DNA of 64,000 bases, taken from positions 31,508-95,507 of the forward strand of contig JABCZL010000021.1 in assembly GCA_013289685.1 (NCBI GenBank), in the 5' to 3' direction. The stretch comes from Acidobacteriota bacterium. Its GTDB lineage: Bacteria > Acidobacteriota > Terriglobia > Terriglobales > Acidobacteriaceae. The position numbers and the translations under genes are program-made. Shown piece by piece: positions 50,888 to 60,197 of the stretch. Position 1 is the first letter of the stretch, and each line of letters starts with the position of its first letter. Below the pieces are notes generated by a model, which saw only the letters and a program-made list of their open reading frames with translations, was not told the DNA's origin and ran no database searches.

Positions 50888-53536
50888 TTGAATCCTGTGA
50901 CCGCTCCCGTTATCAAACGCATCGGTAAGTACGAAGTGATCGATCTTCTCGGTCGCGGTGGCATGGGTATGGTCTATCGCGCCTTCGACCGCCAGCTGAA
51001 TCGCGAAGTCGCCATCAAGACCGTCACCGAGGGCTTTACCGGCGATCAGGAAATGCTTCAGCGTTTCTATCGCGAGGCCGCCAAAACCGGCGCTCTCAAG
51101 CATCCCAACATTGTCATCGTTTACGACCTCGGCGAGCAGGACGGCTTCCCCTACATCGTGATGGAATATCTGTCGGGCGATCCCCTCGACAAACTTATCC
51201 AGTCCGGCCAATCGCAGCCGCTAGCCTTCAAGCTCAAAATCATCGAGCAGGTTTGCTATGCGCTCGGATACGCTCACCGCAATGACGTGATTCACCGCGA
51301 CGTCAAACCTGCCAACGTCATCGTTCAGACCGACGGCGTTGTGAAGTTGCTCGATTTCGGAATTGCGCGTCAGGAGAAAACCGACGGCCACCTCACCCGC
51401 ACCGGCCACGTCATCGGCACCCTGCAGTACATGGCGCCCGAGCGCCTGAAAAACGAGCCCTTCGACGGCCGTTCCGACATCTTTTCCGTCGGCGTCATGA
51501 TGTTCCAGTTGCTCACCGGGCAACTCCCGTTCACCGGCGACTACAGCATCGTGCAAAAAATCCTGGCCGAGAAACATCCTTCCTTGCGCCAGTACCTCCA
51601 GGATTATCCTCCGGCTCTGGACACCATTCTCGATCGCGCTCTGGCCAAAAATCCGAACGACCGCTATGCCACTGCCGACGAGATGGCCGCCGAAGTTTCT
51701 TCCATCGCCCACGAACTCAAGAAAGAACAGGTCGCCGAATGGATCGATCGCGCCGAGCGCCTGGTGCAGGAAGAACAATTCACCACGGCCCGCGAAATTC
51801 TCTTGCAGCTGTTGAAAGTGGATAGCCAGCACACCCGCGCTCGCCAGCTGATTACGCAGGTTCAACAAAGTCTCACCTTGCGCCAGCGCGCCGAACAAGT
51901 CCGCCAGTTACGTCAGCAAGCGGAGGAAGCCGCCGCCGACAAACGCTACGACGAGGCCATTGCCGACTTGCAGGAGGCCTGCGGTCTCGATACCGCGAAT
52001 TCAGAATTGTCGGAGCTTCTCGAAACCGTCCGCCAGAAAAAACGCCGCCGCGAACTCGTGGAGGGATACCTGCGCCAGGCCGACACCGCTCGCGAGCACG
52101 GTGATCTCTACGGAGCCGAGGCCGTCATCGCCAAGGCACTCGAAGTCGATCGCGACGATTCCCGGGTGCGCGCCGCTCACACAGCTCTGGCCCGCCTGAT
52201 CGAGGAAGCCGCTCGTCAGGCCAAAGCAAAACAACTTCTGGAGAATGCCCGCAAAGAGATCGGCGCCCGCCACTTCACCGCCGCCATGGAAGCGCTCGCC
52301 GAGGTCGAACGCGTCGATCCCTCGAACCCGGATCTCATCGCCCTGCAGGCCGCCGCCAAGACCGGCCGCGAGCAGGAGCAACGCCGCCGCATCCTCGATC
52401 AACTGCAAAATGAAGTCTCCCTCGCCTCCACTTTCGAGGAACTGACCCGCGCCGCACAACTGGTCGACCAAGCTCTGGAACGAATGCCCACCGAGCCCGT
52501 TCTGATGAAGTTTAAAGGGCATCTGGCGCGGAGACTGCGCGAAGCCGACGTCCGCCGCCGCGTCGATCAAGTCGCCCTGCGCTGCCGTGACTTGATGGAA
52601 ACCTCTCCCGCCGAGGCCTTGCAGTTAGTCCGCGACGAACTGCAACACGCTCCCGGAAACGAGCGCCTGCTGGCTCTCCAGGCCGGCATCGCCGGTCAAA
52701 TCTCAGAGCGCAGCCAGGAACAATCCCGAGCCGAGTACATGACGCGCGCTCACGAAGCGCTCAGCAGCGGCCGCTACCTCGAAGCCCTCCGCCTTCTAGA
52801 AACCTGCCAGAAGGAAGGCATCTATTCCCCCGAAATCGCCGAACTCATGGAGTTCGCGCGCCAGGAAGCCGATCATAACCTCAAGACCAGTCAACTCCGC
52901 GGACTGCTCCAGCAGGCTCAGGAATTAATGACCCAGGGATCGTACCGCGCGGTCGTCGACCTGCTCACCCCCGTCAGCGAAGATCCCTCCGCGGCTTCCC
53001 TCGTCTTCCTTCTGGAAGATGCGCGCAGCCACTTGCAATCCTTCCAGCGTGACATCGACGCCGCTCTGCAAACTGTCGAGGCCCTCACCACCCAGGAACA
53101 ATACGCCGAGGCAGTCAAGTTCCTCGAATCGCAACCCCCGCACGTACTGGAGTCCGAACCGGTTCAGTCGGCCCTGAGGCGGCTGCGCGCCGCCAACGAC
53201 AGTGAGTCGGCAGCCCTGCGCGCCGTCGGAAAAGCCTATGCTGCCCTCGATCGCGATATCGGCGCTGGACTGCAGCCCTCCGATGCCACGCCGGAATCCG
53301 TGCTGCTGGCGCGCATCGTCCCCGTCTTCACCGCGCGCCGCAAGTCCATGGCCGATCGCCAACTGTCTTCAGCGATCGCGCAGGCTCAGGCCGCGATGGA
53401 AGCCGGAGATCGCAAGCAGGCAGCCCAGACTCTCAAGGCCGCACAATCCCTCACCGAGTTCGCCAGCATCACCTTGCAGAATGAGTGGCAGGCTCTCTTC
53501 AGAAAAGCCAAGAAAAACAAGCTAGGCCTCGGTTAG
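50888..53536 (+). CDS. T6SS-linked Ser/Thr protein kinase with TPR-like tail
   Basis: An 882-aa cytoplasmic kinase. The first possible starts are TTG (50888) and GTG (50897); there is no ATG before the G-loop and no clear Shine-Dalgarno. Kinase domain: GRGGMGMVYRAF (22-33), Lys44, HRDVKPAN (136-143, Asp138), DFG (156-158) and APE (183-185). Helical, TPR-like repeats occupy residues 280-870 (LVQEEQFTTAREILLQLLKV, EEAAADKRYDEAIADLQEAC). No membrane segment. It is paralogous to the giant kinase at 11073 in kinase and first TPR-like part. Known T6SS kinases (PpkA) trigger secretion by phosphorylation, and the PP2C gene 80 bases downstream would reverse it. Confidence 0.9.
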   Translation: MNPVTAPVIKRIGKYEVIDLLGRGGMGMVYRAFDRQLNREVAIKTVTEGFTGDQEMLQRFYREAAKTGALKHPNIVIVYDLGEQDGFPYIVMEYLSGDPLDKLIQSGQSQPLAFKLKIIEQVCYALGYAHRNDVIHRDVKPANVIVQTDGVVKLLDFGIARQEKTDGHLTRTGHVIGTLQYMAPERLKNEPFDGRSDIFSVGVMMFQLLTGQLPFTGDYSIVQKILAEKHPSLRQYLQDYPPALDTILDRALAKNPNDRYATADEMAAEVSSIAHELKKEQVAEWIDRAERLVQEEQFTTAREILLQLLKVDSQHTRARQLITQVQQSLTLRQRAEQVRQLRQQAEEAAADKRYDEAIADLQEACGLDTANSELSELLETVRQKKRRRELVEGYLRQADTAREHGDLYGAEAVIAKALEVDRDDSRVRAAHTALARLIEEAARQAKAKQLLENARKEIGARHFTAAMEALAEVERVDPSNPDLIALQAAAKTGREQEQRRRILDQLQNEVSLASTFEELTRAAQLVDQALERMPTEPVLMKFKGHLARRLREADVRRRVDQVALRCRDLMETSPAEALQLVRDELQHAPGNERLLALQAGIAGQISERSQEQSRAEYMTRAHEALSSGRYLEALRLLETCQKEGIYSPEIAELMEFARQEADHNLKTSQLRGLLQQAQELMTQGSYRAVVDLLTPVSEDPSAASLVFLLEDARSHLQSFQRDIDAALQTVEALTTQEQYAEAVKFLESQPPHVLESEPVQSALRRLRAANDSESAALRAVGKAYAALDRDIGAGLQPSDATPESVLLARIVPVFTARRKSMADRQLSSAIAQAQAAMEAGDRKQAAQTLKAAQSLTEFASITLQNEWQALFRKAKKNKLGLG

Positions 53537-53616
53537 ACAAAAAACTCCACGCTCGGTTCTTCTGCTTGTTTACCCAAAGCGTGGGGTGCGATAGGATTTA
53601 GCGCTTGCAGCACACT

Positions 53617-54438
53617 ATGACTTTATTGATTCAAGCCGCCGGCCTCACCGACATCGGCCTCGTCCGCAAAAACAACGAGGACAATTTCGGCTACGACTTA
53701 CGCAACAACATTTTTGTCGTCTGCGACGGCATGGGCGGACAGCAAGCCGGAGAAATGGCCAGCAAGATCGCGGTCGACACCGTTCTCGAGTATTTCGACC
53801 AGTCCCACACCAGCGCGCCCGTCGGCGGATCCCGCTTCGAGGGCGTCTCGCAACGCGCCGTCAGCCTGGCCACGGCCATTCAACTGGCCAATCAGTCGAT
53901 CCATGATGCCGGCGCCCTCAATCCCACTCAGGCGGGCATGGGTTCCACCATCGTCGCCGTCGCCGTTGAGGGCAACCTCTTCTCCGTGGCCAATGTCGGC
54001 GATAGCCGGGTTTACCTCATCCGCAAAAAAGACATCGTTCAACTGACCAACGATCATTCCCTGGTAATGGAGCAAGTCCGGCGCGGCCTCATGACCCTGG
54101 AAGAAGCGGCAGAATCCAAAATGCAGAACGTGATCGTTCGCGCTCTCGGCACCGACGACAGCGTCGAGCCCGACCTGGCCGATCATGAATTCATTTCTGG
54201 CGATGTGCTGTTACTATGCAGCGACGGAATGTCGCGCTACGTCAAGGAAGAAAAGATGGCCGAGGCCGCCGGCCACGATTCTCTCGAGCAGGCCTGCACC
54301 GACCTGATTGAAGCGGCCAAAACCGGCGGCAGCGACGACAACATCACCTGCCTGCTGATCCGCGCCGTTCACCCTTCGTGGAAAGATCGATTCCTCGGAC
54401 GCCTCTCCGCCCCGGCCGGCCAGAAAACCTCCACTTAG
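53617..54438 (+). CDS. PP2C-family Ser/Thr protein phosphatase (PppA/Stp-like)
   Basis: A 273-aa phosphatase. An upstream TTG start is possible, but the ATG at 53617 fits better. PP2C motifs in order: DIGLVRKNNEDNF, VVCDGMGGQQAGEM (metal-binding DGMGG, 37-41), TQAGMGSTIVAV, NVGDSRVYLI, LLLCSDGMSRYV and GGSDDNITCLLI. The metal-binding Asp residues are conserved, so it should be active. In Pseudomonas, PppA antagonises the kinase PpkA to control T6SS activation; the same arrangement, kinase then phosphatase, is present here. The gene ends near repeat family II copy B and the tail of the leftward tssM gene. Confidence 0.93.
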   Translation: MTLLIQAAGLTDIGLVRKNNEDNFGYDLRNNIFVVCDGMGGQQAGEMASKIAVDTVLEYFDQSHTSAPVGGSRFEGVSQRAVSLATAIQLANQSIHDAGALNPTQAGMGSTIVAVAVEGNLFSVANVGDSRVYLIRKKDIVQLTNDHSLVMEQVRRGLMTLEEAAESKMQNVIVRALGTDDSVEPDLADHEFISGDVLLLCSDGMSRYVKEEKMAEAAGHDSLEQACTDLIEAAKTGGSDDNITCLLIRAVHPSWKDRFLGRLSAPAGQKTST

Positions 54439-54462
54439 GGAACTTCTGATTAAGCTGCTACT

Positions 54463-54540
54463 TTGTCATCCCGAGCGGAACAGAATTGCACGCTTTTCGG
54501 CAATTCTGCGAAGTCGAGGGACCTTGTGTCTTCTCTTACG
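54463..54540. repeat. Intergenic repeat family II, copy B
   Basis: Shares TGTCATCCCGAGCGGA.CAG, AATTGC.../GCAATTCTGCG and the end GTCGAGGGACCTTGTGTCTT with the element at 32697-32772. The stem is shorter (CAGAATTGC/GCAATTCTG) with a degenerate loop. It sits between the convergent ends of the phosphatase and tssM genes. Confidence 0.8.
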
Positions 54541-54621
54541 ATGCTCGATAAGCGCTTCCTTAGAACATTTTCGGCGTGCCCAAAGCCTTCTGAAAACCTG
54601 TAAGCCATCGGCATCAGCCGG

Positions 54622-57600
54622 CTATTTCCCTGCCGCTGTCACCTGCGGGATGCACCTCATGCCCTGCAGATCGAAGAATGGGTTCGCGCTGCCGGAAACC
54701 TGCAGTTGATAGTCATACGACTTCACCTTTCCATTCGACAGAATGATGGGCTTTCCGTTGTTTTCGTTGACCCATTCCAGCTTGCCGCCCCCCATTTGAT
54801 GCGCCCTCGCAACGAATTTGAACGCCGCCCAGGGGTCACCCTTAATTGAGTCCAGTTCATCTCCGCTCTTGGTCGTGACCAGGACATCCTCAGGCGCGCC
54901 CGTCCAGACGAATGTTTTCTGCGCGTTCTCTCCCTTTAGTTCTTCGCTCCCGATCTTCACTTCCACCCCCTCCAGGTTGCTGGCCAGTTGTTTCAGAGTG
55001 TAAGAAAATTTCGGAGGCTGCGATCCTGTCGGATAAAGCGTTTCACTCAGGGTCGCAACATGATTCAAGAAGTACAGAAATGACGGCGAGGGGTGCACCG
55101 TTGCCTGCGGGTTCGCCGCGTATTTGTTTCCCACCGGAAGCACGAACGACTTCACATCGTCTTTCAGCTTTTTCAGCGCATCGCTGTTCGGCCCGAAAAT
55201 CGTGTAAAGCTGATCCACCGAAGCATCCTGAGAAGCCGTGGGATTGAAAGGATATTTATTCGCAACTCCCGCGAACGCCGCGCAGAACCCCTTAGCCGAC
55301 CCGTTGGCGATGTCGACCGGTCCCCGCTTCAACAGTTCTTCCACGTTCTTGATTGGCTCTTGCAGCAATCGCCGCACCTGATCCTGATTCCCAAACTGCT
55401 GATCCACCGGCACCCCCGCGATCACCGTAGTCACCGCCTGGGTCGCCGCATCTGCAGAACTCCCTGCTTGCGCAAGCTGGGCCGGATCGGGTGCGCCCTG
55501 ACTCTGCGCCAGAACATGAATATCCGACTGAAGCTTGCCTAAGGCTCCGATATAGGCCGTGTTGGCAGGAACAATATAGTGATCCGGTGGCTTATCCGGC
55601 GGACCGGGCGGTTCGACCGCTGCCACCGGCCCAAAATGCGCCTTCGCGTCAGCCGGCGCCACATCTGTGTTATGCGAAATGAAATACAGCAGCAGCAGCA
55701 GCGGTGAGGTTGGTCCCGTAAGTTTTTCCAGCTTCCTGTCTGCGTCGGCGTTGTTCTGATATGCCGCCACCGACGAAGTCTTCAACACCGTATTCCACTC
55801 GGTCACAAAATCCGAATTGTAACGGTCCGTCAGATTCTTCCGTATCGCATCCTGGTCCTGGTCCTGTGGAGTCCGGCCCAAAACCCATTCTTCACCGCTC
55901 ATGTAAGCCTTCGGATCTCTAAGGTAATCCTGCACAAACTGGTAACCGCTCCGCGTGAACGCTCCCTTGACTTTGTGGCTGCTCGCGATCACGCCGGTCG
56001 AATCCGGGAACTGTTCGTTAAAGCTGACATCCTTCTGCGTCGCCTTCGACAACAGTTGCGCATAGTACCGATCGGTCCCGGTAAACTGCTTCAGATAAGC
56101 TCGCGCCTGCTTGATCAGCAGATCGGAGTTGCCCGTCGAAAACGGATTCTGCTTCGCCAACTCAGTGGCGAAAAAATCGAACTGCAACGCGGCCAGGTTT
56201 TTCCGCGGTTGGTCGATGTCGCGGTCGCGGTCCGCCACCCAGTGACTCATCAGCACCGGAGTCAGAAATTCCTTCGTGGCGTACTTGTTATCGACCGGGT
56301 CGGTCGTCTCCAGGTACGCTTTCAGTTCGTCGTAGCTCTTGCCGTAGCTGTCGTTGGGCGCGTTCGCCGCAGACTTCCCATCTAACGCTCCCAGATTATC
56401 CGTGATCCGCTTCTGCGTTTCCGCAAACAGCAGTCGCCGGAAGCGCTCGAAATACACTCGCTTCGCATCCGGATAGATCTGGTCGCCCTCATACAATCCC
56501 CAGCGCAGGCTCCACGGCGCTCCATTCTGTTCATAGTCCGAGAGATCGACGAGTTCGCTGCGCAGATTGTCCAGCTTCGTCAGGTCTCCCAGACCCGCCA
56601 CCTGGTTGGCCCGCGTATCCAACGTGGTCAAGTCGGTGACCGCCTCCTGCACTCGCGTCTCCAGCGACCGATTTCTGAAATATGAAACCGTGAACCCCGT
56701 CAGGCAGATCAATCCAATCAGAACCGCGGTTCCTAGCGCGATGCGGCGCAGCAGATTCACCCGCGAACTCGATCCACTGGTCGCCAGCGCCACCCGATCT
56801 TTTACCAGGACATCATTGAACAAACTCGTCAGGAAAACCCACTGCGGCACTCGCCGCGATCCTCCGCTGCGCATCGCCACCGCGGGCGCCGCCTGCACCT
56901 GCGAACCCACGCCGCGGAAGATCTGTGTCGCACCTTGATCCATGTTGTTGGATTCTGGCGCTTCCACAATCGATGGCGCGGCCACCACGTCTTCCATCAC
57001 CACCGGTCGCACCCCGGTAAAGTAAAAGCCGCGCAGAAAAGGATTCGTGCCCAAATGGCTCGGTCGCGCCAGGTCCACCAGAAACTGCACCAGCAGCGTG
57101 CGTAGCTTCCGCAATTCCCGCGGAAACTCGTAAATGCCCGGCAGCTTGTCGCCTTCGTGTTCGCGAGGAAGCAGCAGAATCCGCCGTTCCGCCAGCGAGT
57201 AGAAAATTTCGTCAAACGCCTTCGTCAGGCGCTTGGTCTCTTCGTCCGCATAAACCCCCGCGCTCAGCGAGCGCAGCGGCAAAGTCGATCCCAGCACTTC
57301 AGAGGCTTCGTCCTTGCTCATCCCCCGCACGAAATCGTTGAAGAACGAAATCCGGTCCACCTTGGTGAACAACACATAGACCGGAAAGCTGATCCCCAAC
57401 AACTGCGACACTTCCTGCAGTCGCACCGACAATCTTCTCGCCGCCGATACCGCGGTTTCACTCGCCCCCGACTGCAGAAAAGTTTCGCAATCGAAGCACA
57501 CCACCGCCGCCCGCGGCGCTTGCGCGCGTTTTCCGATGGCCGCAGAAAATCGTCCCGGCTGCAGCAGTTTGACCAGCCGTCTCCACCGGTCCGCCTGCCC

Positions 57601-58089
57601 CATCATCCCGCCCGCGGGATCCACAAAAATCGCCTGTCGCGTATACCAGATATTCGCCGTCCCGGTGGGCAGCACCTCGTTGTCGCGATATACCTGCCCT
57701 GCCAGCAACTCTGGATCGAGTGCCGAATGAATCAGCACCGTGGTCTTCGTCGCACCCGCATCCCCCAGAACAAACACCAGCGGCAAACTGCCCAAATTCG
57801 TCCCGCGACCCAATGTCGAGTGCTTCAGTCGCCGCACCGCTTCCCGCACCAGCGCATCCAGGTCGTCGGTGGCGCCGGCCTGCGATTCATCTTCCCCGGC
57901 GGCCGCCAGCTTTGCCTTATTCACCTTGTACACATAAAAATACGCGACCGCCCCACCGATGATTCCCAGCAGAGCCAGCACGCCGCGCAGAATCCACACT
58001 TCCGAGCCGTGTAACGGCAGAAAATGGACGATAAGCCACACCAGCACCAGATAAACCAACAGCAATATAGTGGTGATCAGGTACAGCAT
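54622..58089 (-). CDS. tssM: T6SS inner-membrane protein TssM (IcmF)
   Basis: A 1155-aa protein with usual TssM layout: two N-terminal membrane segments (about 3-25, 33-54), a cytoplasmic part with a P-loop-like LGDAGATKTT (108-117), PRAAVVCFDCETFL and FPVYVLFTKVDRISFFNDF, a third membrane segment near residue 450-470 (LGTAVLIGLICLTGFTVSYF), and a large periplasmic domain ending SANPFFDLQGMRCIPQVTAA. The P-loop has Thr instead of the usual Gly just before Lys, so ATP binding is uncertain. TssM with TssL forms the membrane complex of the machine. It is nine bases downstream of tssL. Confidence 0.94.
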   Translation of the reverse strand: MLYLITTILLLVYLVLVWLIVHFLPLHGSEVWILRGVLALLGIIGGAVAYFYVYKVNKAKLAAAGEDESQAGATDDLDALVREAVRRLKHSTLGRGTNLGSLPLVFVLGDAGATKTTVLIHSALDPELLAGQVYRDNEVLPTGTANIWYTRQAIFVDPAGGMMGQADRWRRLVKLLQPGRFSAAIGKRAQAPRAAVVCFDCETFLQSGASETAVSAARRLSVRLQEVSQLLGISFPVYVLFTKVDRISFFNDFVRGMSKDEASEVLGSTLPLRSLSAGVYADEETKRLTKAFDEIFYSLAERRILLLPREHEGDKLPGIYEFPRELRKLRTLLVQFLVDLARPSHLGTNPFLRGFYFTGVRPVVMEDVVAAPSIVEAPESNNMDQGATQIFRGVGSQVQAAPAVAMRSGGSRRVPQWVFLTSLFNDVLVKDRVALATSGSSSRVNLLRRIALGTAVLIGLICLTGFTVSYFRNRSLETRVQEAVTDLTTLDTRANQVAGLGDLTKLDNLRSELVDLSDYEQNGAPWSLRWGLYEGDQIYPDAKRVYFERFRRLLFAETQKRITDNLGALDGKSAANAPNDSYGKSYDELKAYLETTDPVDNKYATKEFLTPVLMSHWVADRDRDIDQPRKNLAALQFDFFATELAKQNPFSTGNSDLLIKQARAYLKQFTGTDRYYAQLLSKATQKDVSFNEQFPDSTGVIASSHKVKGAFTRSGYQFVQDYLRDPKAYMSGEEWVLGRTPQDQDQDAIRKNLTDRYNSDFVTEWNTVLKTSSVAAYQNNADADRKLEKLTGPTSPLLLLLYFISHNTDVAPADAKAHFGPVAAVEPPGPPDKPPDHYIVPANTAYIGALGKLQSDIHVLAQSQGAPDPAQLAQAGSSADAATQAVTTVIAGVPVDQQFGNQDQVRRLLQEPIKNVEELLKRGPVDIANGSAKGFCAAFAGVANKYPFNPTASQDASVDQLYTIFGPNSDALKKLKDDVKSFVLPVGNKYAANPQATVHPSPSFLYFLNHVATLSETLYPTGSQPPKFSYTLKQLASNLEGVEVKIGSEELKGENAQKTFVWTGAPEDVLVTTKSGDELDSIKGDPWAAFKFVARAHQMGGGKLEWVNENNGKPIILSNGKVKSYDYQLQVSGSANPFFDLQGMRCIPQVTAAGK

Positions 58090-58098
58090 CCCATCCCC

Positions 58099-58839
58099 CT
58101 ATTTCAGTAGTCCCGCCACCAGCGCCGACAGCGACGACGCGCCCGACATCAGCATGATCTTGAAAGCCACAAACGCCACCACCGCCAGCGCCACCGTGAC
58201 GATCGCAATCTTTCCCAGCCGCCGGCTCCAGCGATCCGAATTCACCACCCGCACCGCATCCGCCGGAATCGCCCCCCGCGGAGACAGCGGCCCCGCCGGC
58301 CCCCGCACCCGCCGGATCTTCTCCTGAATCGACGACATGATCCCCCGCAAGTCTCCGCCCGCCGCGTACCGCCCCTTAAAACCCAGCAGCAGGCACAGGT
58401 AATACACCTCCAGCAGATCGGCCACTTCCTGCGAGTCGTTGCGAGTTAATGCTTTCTGCAATTCCTGAAAGAAAATTTCTCCCGCCAGTTGATGACCGAA
58501 CAACTCCGCCTGCAACGGCAACCGCGGCCAGTTCGCGAACACCGGATTCCCTGAACTCAACACCGATTCATCCAGAAACGCCACCACCGCAAACACTACC
58601 TGCTTCACATCCTCCGGACTGCATCCCCGGCTGCGTGCGTCCTGTTCGGCGACGCGCAGCGCCTGCCGCATTTGCGCCCGAAACGCCTCCGCGTCCTGCA
58701 CTGCCTGCCGGTTATAGCGCAGCCGCACCACGGCCGTGAACACTTCCTGAAACCCCAGCGCAACGTTCCACCCGCGCCGGTCCATGGCCGGACTCGATCC
58801 TCGATAACTCCCCAGCGGTTGTATTGGTGTCGATCCCAT
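58099..58839 (-). CDS. tssL: T6SS inner-membrane protein TssL (DotU)
   Basis: A 246-aa protein. The DotU signature is visible (FQEVFTAVVRLRYNRQAVQD; VVFAVVAFLDESVLSSGNP; RLPLQAELFGHQLAGEIFFQ; DLLEVYYLCLLLGFKGRYA). A C-terminal membrane segment (KIAIVTVALAVVAFVAFKIM) anchors it. No peptidoglycan-binding extension is present. It binds TssM and TssK. Its start is two bases after the tssK stop, so tssK, tssL and tssM form one operon. Confidence 0.95.
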   Translation of the reverse strand: MGSTPIQPLGSYRGSSPAMDRRGWNVALGFQEVFTAVVRLRYNRQAVQDAEAFRAQMRQALRVAEQDARSRGCSPEDVKQVVFAVVAFLDESVLSSGNPVFANWPRLPLQAELFGHQLAGEIFFQELQKALTRNDSQEVADLLEVYYLCLLLGFKGRYAAGGDLRGIMSSIQEKIRRVRGPAGPLSPRGAIPADAVRVVNSDRWSRRLGKIAIVTVALAVVAFVAFKIMLMSGASSLSALVAGLLK

Positions 58840-58841
58840 AA

Positions 58842-60197
58842 TCAGCTCTCGAGCAACACGATCAGTTCAACTTCCGGCGACGGCAATTCCCCCGGCACAT
58901 ACACGCCCACGTTCTTGGTCCGCATAATGTGCTCCCAGCACGGCCCGCTCCTCGTCACCATAAAATACTGGCTGTCCACTTTCGCGGAGATCGCGGTCGG
59001 CGGCACCTGCATATGGTTGAGTGTCAGCCCCGGCAGCGCCCGTTTCACCAACTCAGCCACAAATTGCCCGGAGCACACCTTCACCAACTGCAATGTTTTT
59101 GAAATCACGTCCGCTTCCCCTACCGGCGAGCGCAGCCCCAATATCCAGCGCGAACGTCCCAGGCACCTCTGGTCCCGGATGTCCCCTTCGTAAAAATAAC
59201 GCGCCGCCATCTTGAGCGGAATCACCACCGCCTGCGACGGAACGATAATCTCGAGGTGCCGGATAATATGATCCTCAAGGAATGTGAATCCCGGCCCCGG
59301 ATCGTAGTGGTTATAAGCCGGCAGCGACCGCGGACTGCTGTCCAGACTGAACGTGCACAGCGCCCCCGCCAGCCGCGACATTTCGCGAAACATTTCTTCC
59401 GGATGCCGGTGCTTCGCCAGCAGAATGTGCCGTAACGGCGTCAGGCTCGAATTGATGGCATGCAGAAACCAGAACTGCGCCACCTGCCGCGCCGACATCC
59501 CGGTCTGAAATGCCCCGCCGGTCTGCTGCCGCTCCTGCGTGACCACCGCGCTCTTCTCTTCCAGAATTTCCACCAGCCGCTGCAGCATCAACGACAGCCG
59601 TTCACTGCAACTCAGGCTCAGGCACGGCGCAACGTGCGTGGGATCGTAAACGAAGTGACCGGTCTGATCCCGCATCACTCGCGCAATCGGGATGGTCAAC
59701 ACATTCGGATCTTCGACGGGCAGAACCACCAGCCGGATATTTTTCCGTCCCAACTGTACCGGCTTCGCATCCAGCCCGGTGTTCTCGTCGTGCACCATTT
59801 CCACCGTGCTGGTGTAACGCGCGCTTCCCGACGGAATCGGATCCAGATCGCAGTTCTGCTGCCCCTGCACCCAGCGTGGCACCGCCAGGCCCACGGTCAG
59901 GCTGTCGGTCGCAGGCAGAAATTGTTCGACAATGTTGCGCGGGTCGGGTCGAGGATCACACTCAGGAATATCGAAAGGCAGGCCGTCCTGAAACATGCCG
60001 CGCGCGTTCAACAGGCTCACCGTCCCATTGCGCAGCGCATCCGCGTCCAGCTGGCAGGCCGCGAGTCCATACGCGTCCCTCCACAGGCTGGCCGTGGCAA
60101 AGTGGACGGCTTCCTCGAAGTAGCGGTTCTGCGCCTGAAAATGCTGTGGCGCCAGATACATGCCTTCCGCCCACACTACTCTCGACAGCAACTTCAT
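58842..60197 (-). CDS. tssK: T6SS baseplate protein TssK (second copy)
   Basis: A 451-aa TssK with signatures MKLLSRVVWAEGMYLAPQHF, HDENTGLDAKPVQLGRKNIR, MSARQVAQFWFLHAINSSL and VYVPGELPSPEVELIVLLES. It heads the tssK-tssL-tssM operon, the genome arrangement usual for the TssK that docks on TssL. It differs strongly from the copy at 25568-26920, so the two are old paralogues, not a recent duplication. The start lacks a strong Shine-Dalgarno. The region upstream (60198-60711) presumably holds the promoter. Confidence 0.93.
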   Translation of the reverse strand: MKLLSRVVWAEGMYLAPQHFQAQNRYFEEAVHFATASLWRDAYGLAACQLDADALRNGTVSLLNARGMFQDGLPFDIPECDPRPDPRNIVEQFLPATDSLTVGLAVPRWVQGQQNCDLDPIPSGSARYTSTVEMVHDENTGLDAKPVQLGRKNIRLVVLPVEDPNVLTIPIARVMRDQTGHFVYDPTHVAPCLSLSCSERLSLMLQRLVEILEEKSAVVTQERQQTGGAFQTGMSARQVAQFWFLHAINSSLTPLRHILLAKHRHPEEMFREMSRLAGALCTFSLDSSPRSLPAYNHYDPGPGFTFLEDHIIRHLEIIVPSQAVVIPLKMAARYFYEGDIRDQRCLGRSRWILGLRSPVGEADVISKTLQLVKVCSGQFVAELVKRALPGLTLNHMQVPPTAISAKVDSQYFMVTRSGPCWEHIMRTKNVGVYVPGELPSPEVELIVLLES

